A stretch of DNA of 64,000 bases from Bacteroidaceae bacterium (GTDB lineage: Bacteria; Bacteroidota; Bacteroidia; Bacteroidales; Bacteroidaceae). Every line of letters begins with the position of its first letter. The stretch's first letter is position 1. Made by a program: the position numbers and the translations under genes. Below are positions 63,669-64,000 of the stretch, one piece after another. The notes beneath the pieces were generated by a model. The model did no database searches and was not told where the DNA came from. It was given only the letters and a program-made list of their open reading frames with translations. The stretch lies in the NCBI GenBank assembly GCA_017522915.1, contig JAFWXX010000023.1, positions 1 to 64,000 on the forward strand, in the 5' to 3' direction.

Positions 63669-64000
63669 TTATCTGAATTCTACGCCAATGATAAAATAGT
63701 GTGGCGAGTGTCTTAAAATATCGCTATTCATATCCGACGGTATTTCCGTTTCGCCACAGAAACGGTATATTTCATAATTCTTATCCCACCACGGAGCTGC
63801 ATAGAGAACAAGCGGAATGAACTTGCTTTTTTCAAAACCTTCGACTTTGAAAGGTCTTGTACTATAATCAAGTTTGCGATGTGATTTATCTACACGGCTG
63901 TCGTGTAACTTCAGCCATTTGCGGGAACCTCCCATCAGTTCCTTTCCTGCAACCTCAAATAGCACATTTTGAATAGTATCTCCAATGACAGGAGTAAAGC
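63669..64000 (-). CDS. C-terminal part of an unidentified protein (cut by window edge)
   Basis: The minus strand is open from the right edge to a stop at 63669, giving the last 109 residues. The frame runs through a GTG at 63965 without a stop to base 64000, so the true start is outside. The sequence (GKELMGGSRKWLKLHDSRVDKSH...) ends HYFIIGVEFR. I do not recognise the family; a surface or enzymatic role cannot be judged from this end. Confidence 0.6.
   Translation of the reverse strand, partial: FTPVIGDTIQNVLFEVAGKELMGGSRKWLKLHDSRVDKSHRKLDYSTRPFKVEGFEKSKFIPLVLYAAPWWDKNYEIYRFCGETEIPSDMNSDILRHSPHYFIIGVEFR

Overview
The window is chromosomal DNA from a member of the Bacteroidales, most likely a Bacteroides/Prevotella-type gut anaerobe. 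This rests on several things seen together: a complete Bat aerotolerance cluster, secreted proteins with Bacteroidetes-type families (DUF4252, DUF4136, NlpE-like), an S16 protein with a long Lys/Ala/Glu tail, a T9SS-like C-terminal domain, and promoters of the Bacteroidales form TTTG-N19/20-TAnnTTTG. No complete insertion sequence, prophage or CRISPR array is visible. Gene order is that of an ordinary chromosome with short accessory patches.

Layout. 1-964: the start of a secreted protein (cut by the window edge), a gene-free stretch with inverted and direct repeats, and tRNA-Arg(ACG). 1064-4165: a patatin/beta-barrel protein of type Vd layout and a CBM9-like protein. 4281-9015: an ECF sigma factor operon with its own ECF-type promoter, membrane anti-sigma factor, DUF4252 protein and three secreted proteins of unknown function. 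9082-13734: glutaminase and glutamate decarboxylase (acid resistance), then two exporters. 13856-16378: a secreted M6 metalloprotease. 17524-19767: an XRE regulator and the two subunits of dihydroorotate dehydrogenase B. 19878-25151: trmD, a small phage-type hydrolase-like gene, gyrA and a TPR protein. 25225-31067: an aminotransferase, a repeat-flanked DUF2007 membrane protein, a dihydrouridine synthase, a patatin-HD fusion and a TlpA-like lipoprotein. 31166-33771: galE, a candidate structured RNA, rpsP and ogt. 33916-37088: an S41-fold lipoprotein without its catalytic residues, then an envelope operon. 37151-41742: an M16 peptidase, threonine aldolase and a prolyl-tRNA editing protein. 41754-51063: moxR-DUF58-batDlike-batA-batB-batC-batD-batE-PAP2. 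51193-56950: lepA-ftsY-rimO-HU-(HU-TM-LysM). 57351-64000: a hexosaminidase/aminotransferase pair, a tandem 115-bp repeat, ettA, a secreted TonB-C protein and a fragment cut by the window edge.

How the genes fit together. Much of the window is envelope biology: signal peptides, lipoproteins, the Bat complex, outer membrane proteins and an envelope-stress-like ECF circuit. The lepA-ftsY-rimO-HU block joins translation and protein targeting with nucleoid proteins, and its last gene encodes a DNA-binding domain linked through a membrane segment to a LysM domain. The items most worth a second look are this HU-TM-LysM protein, the patatin-HD fusion, the S41 lipoprotein lacking Ser and Lys, the three-way-junction RNA upstream of rpsP, and three patches of non-coding repeats.
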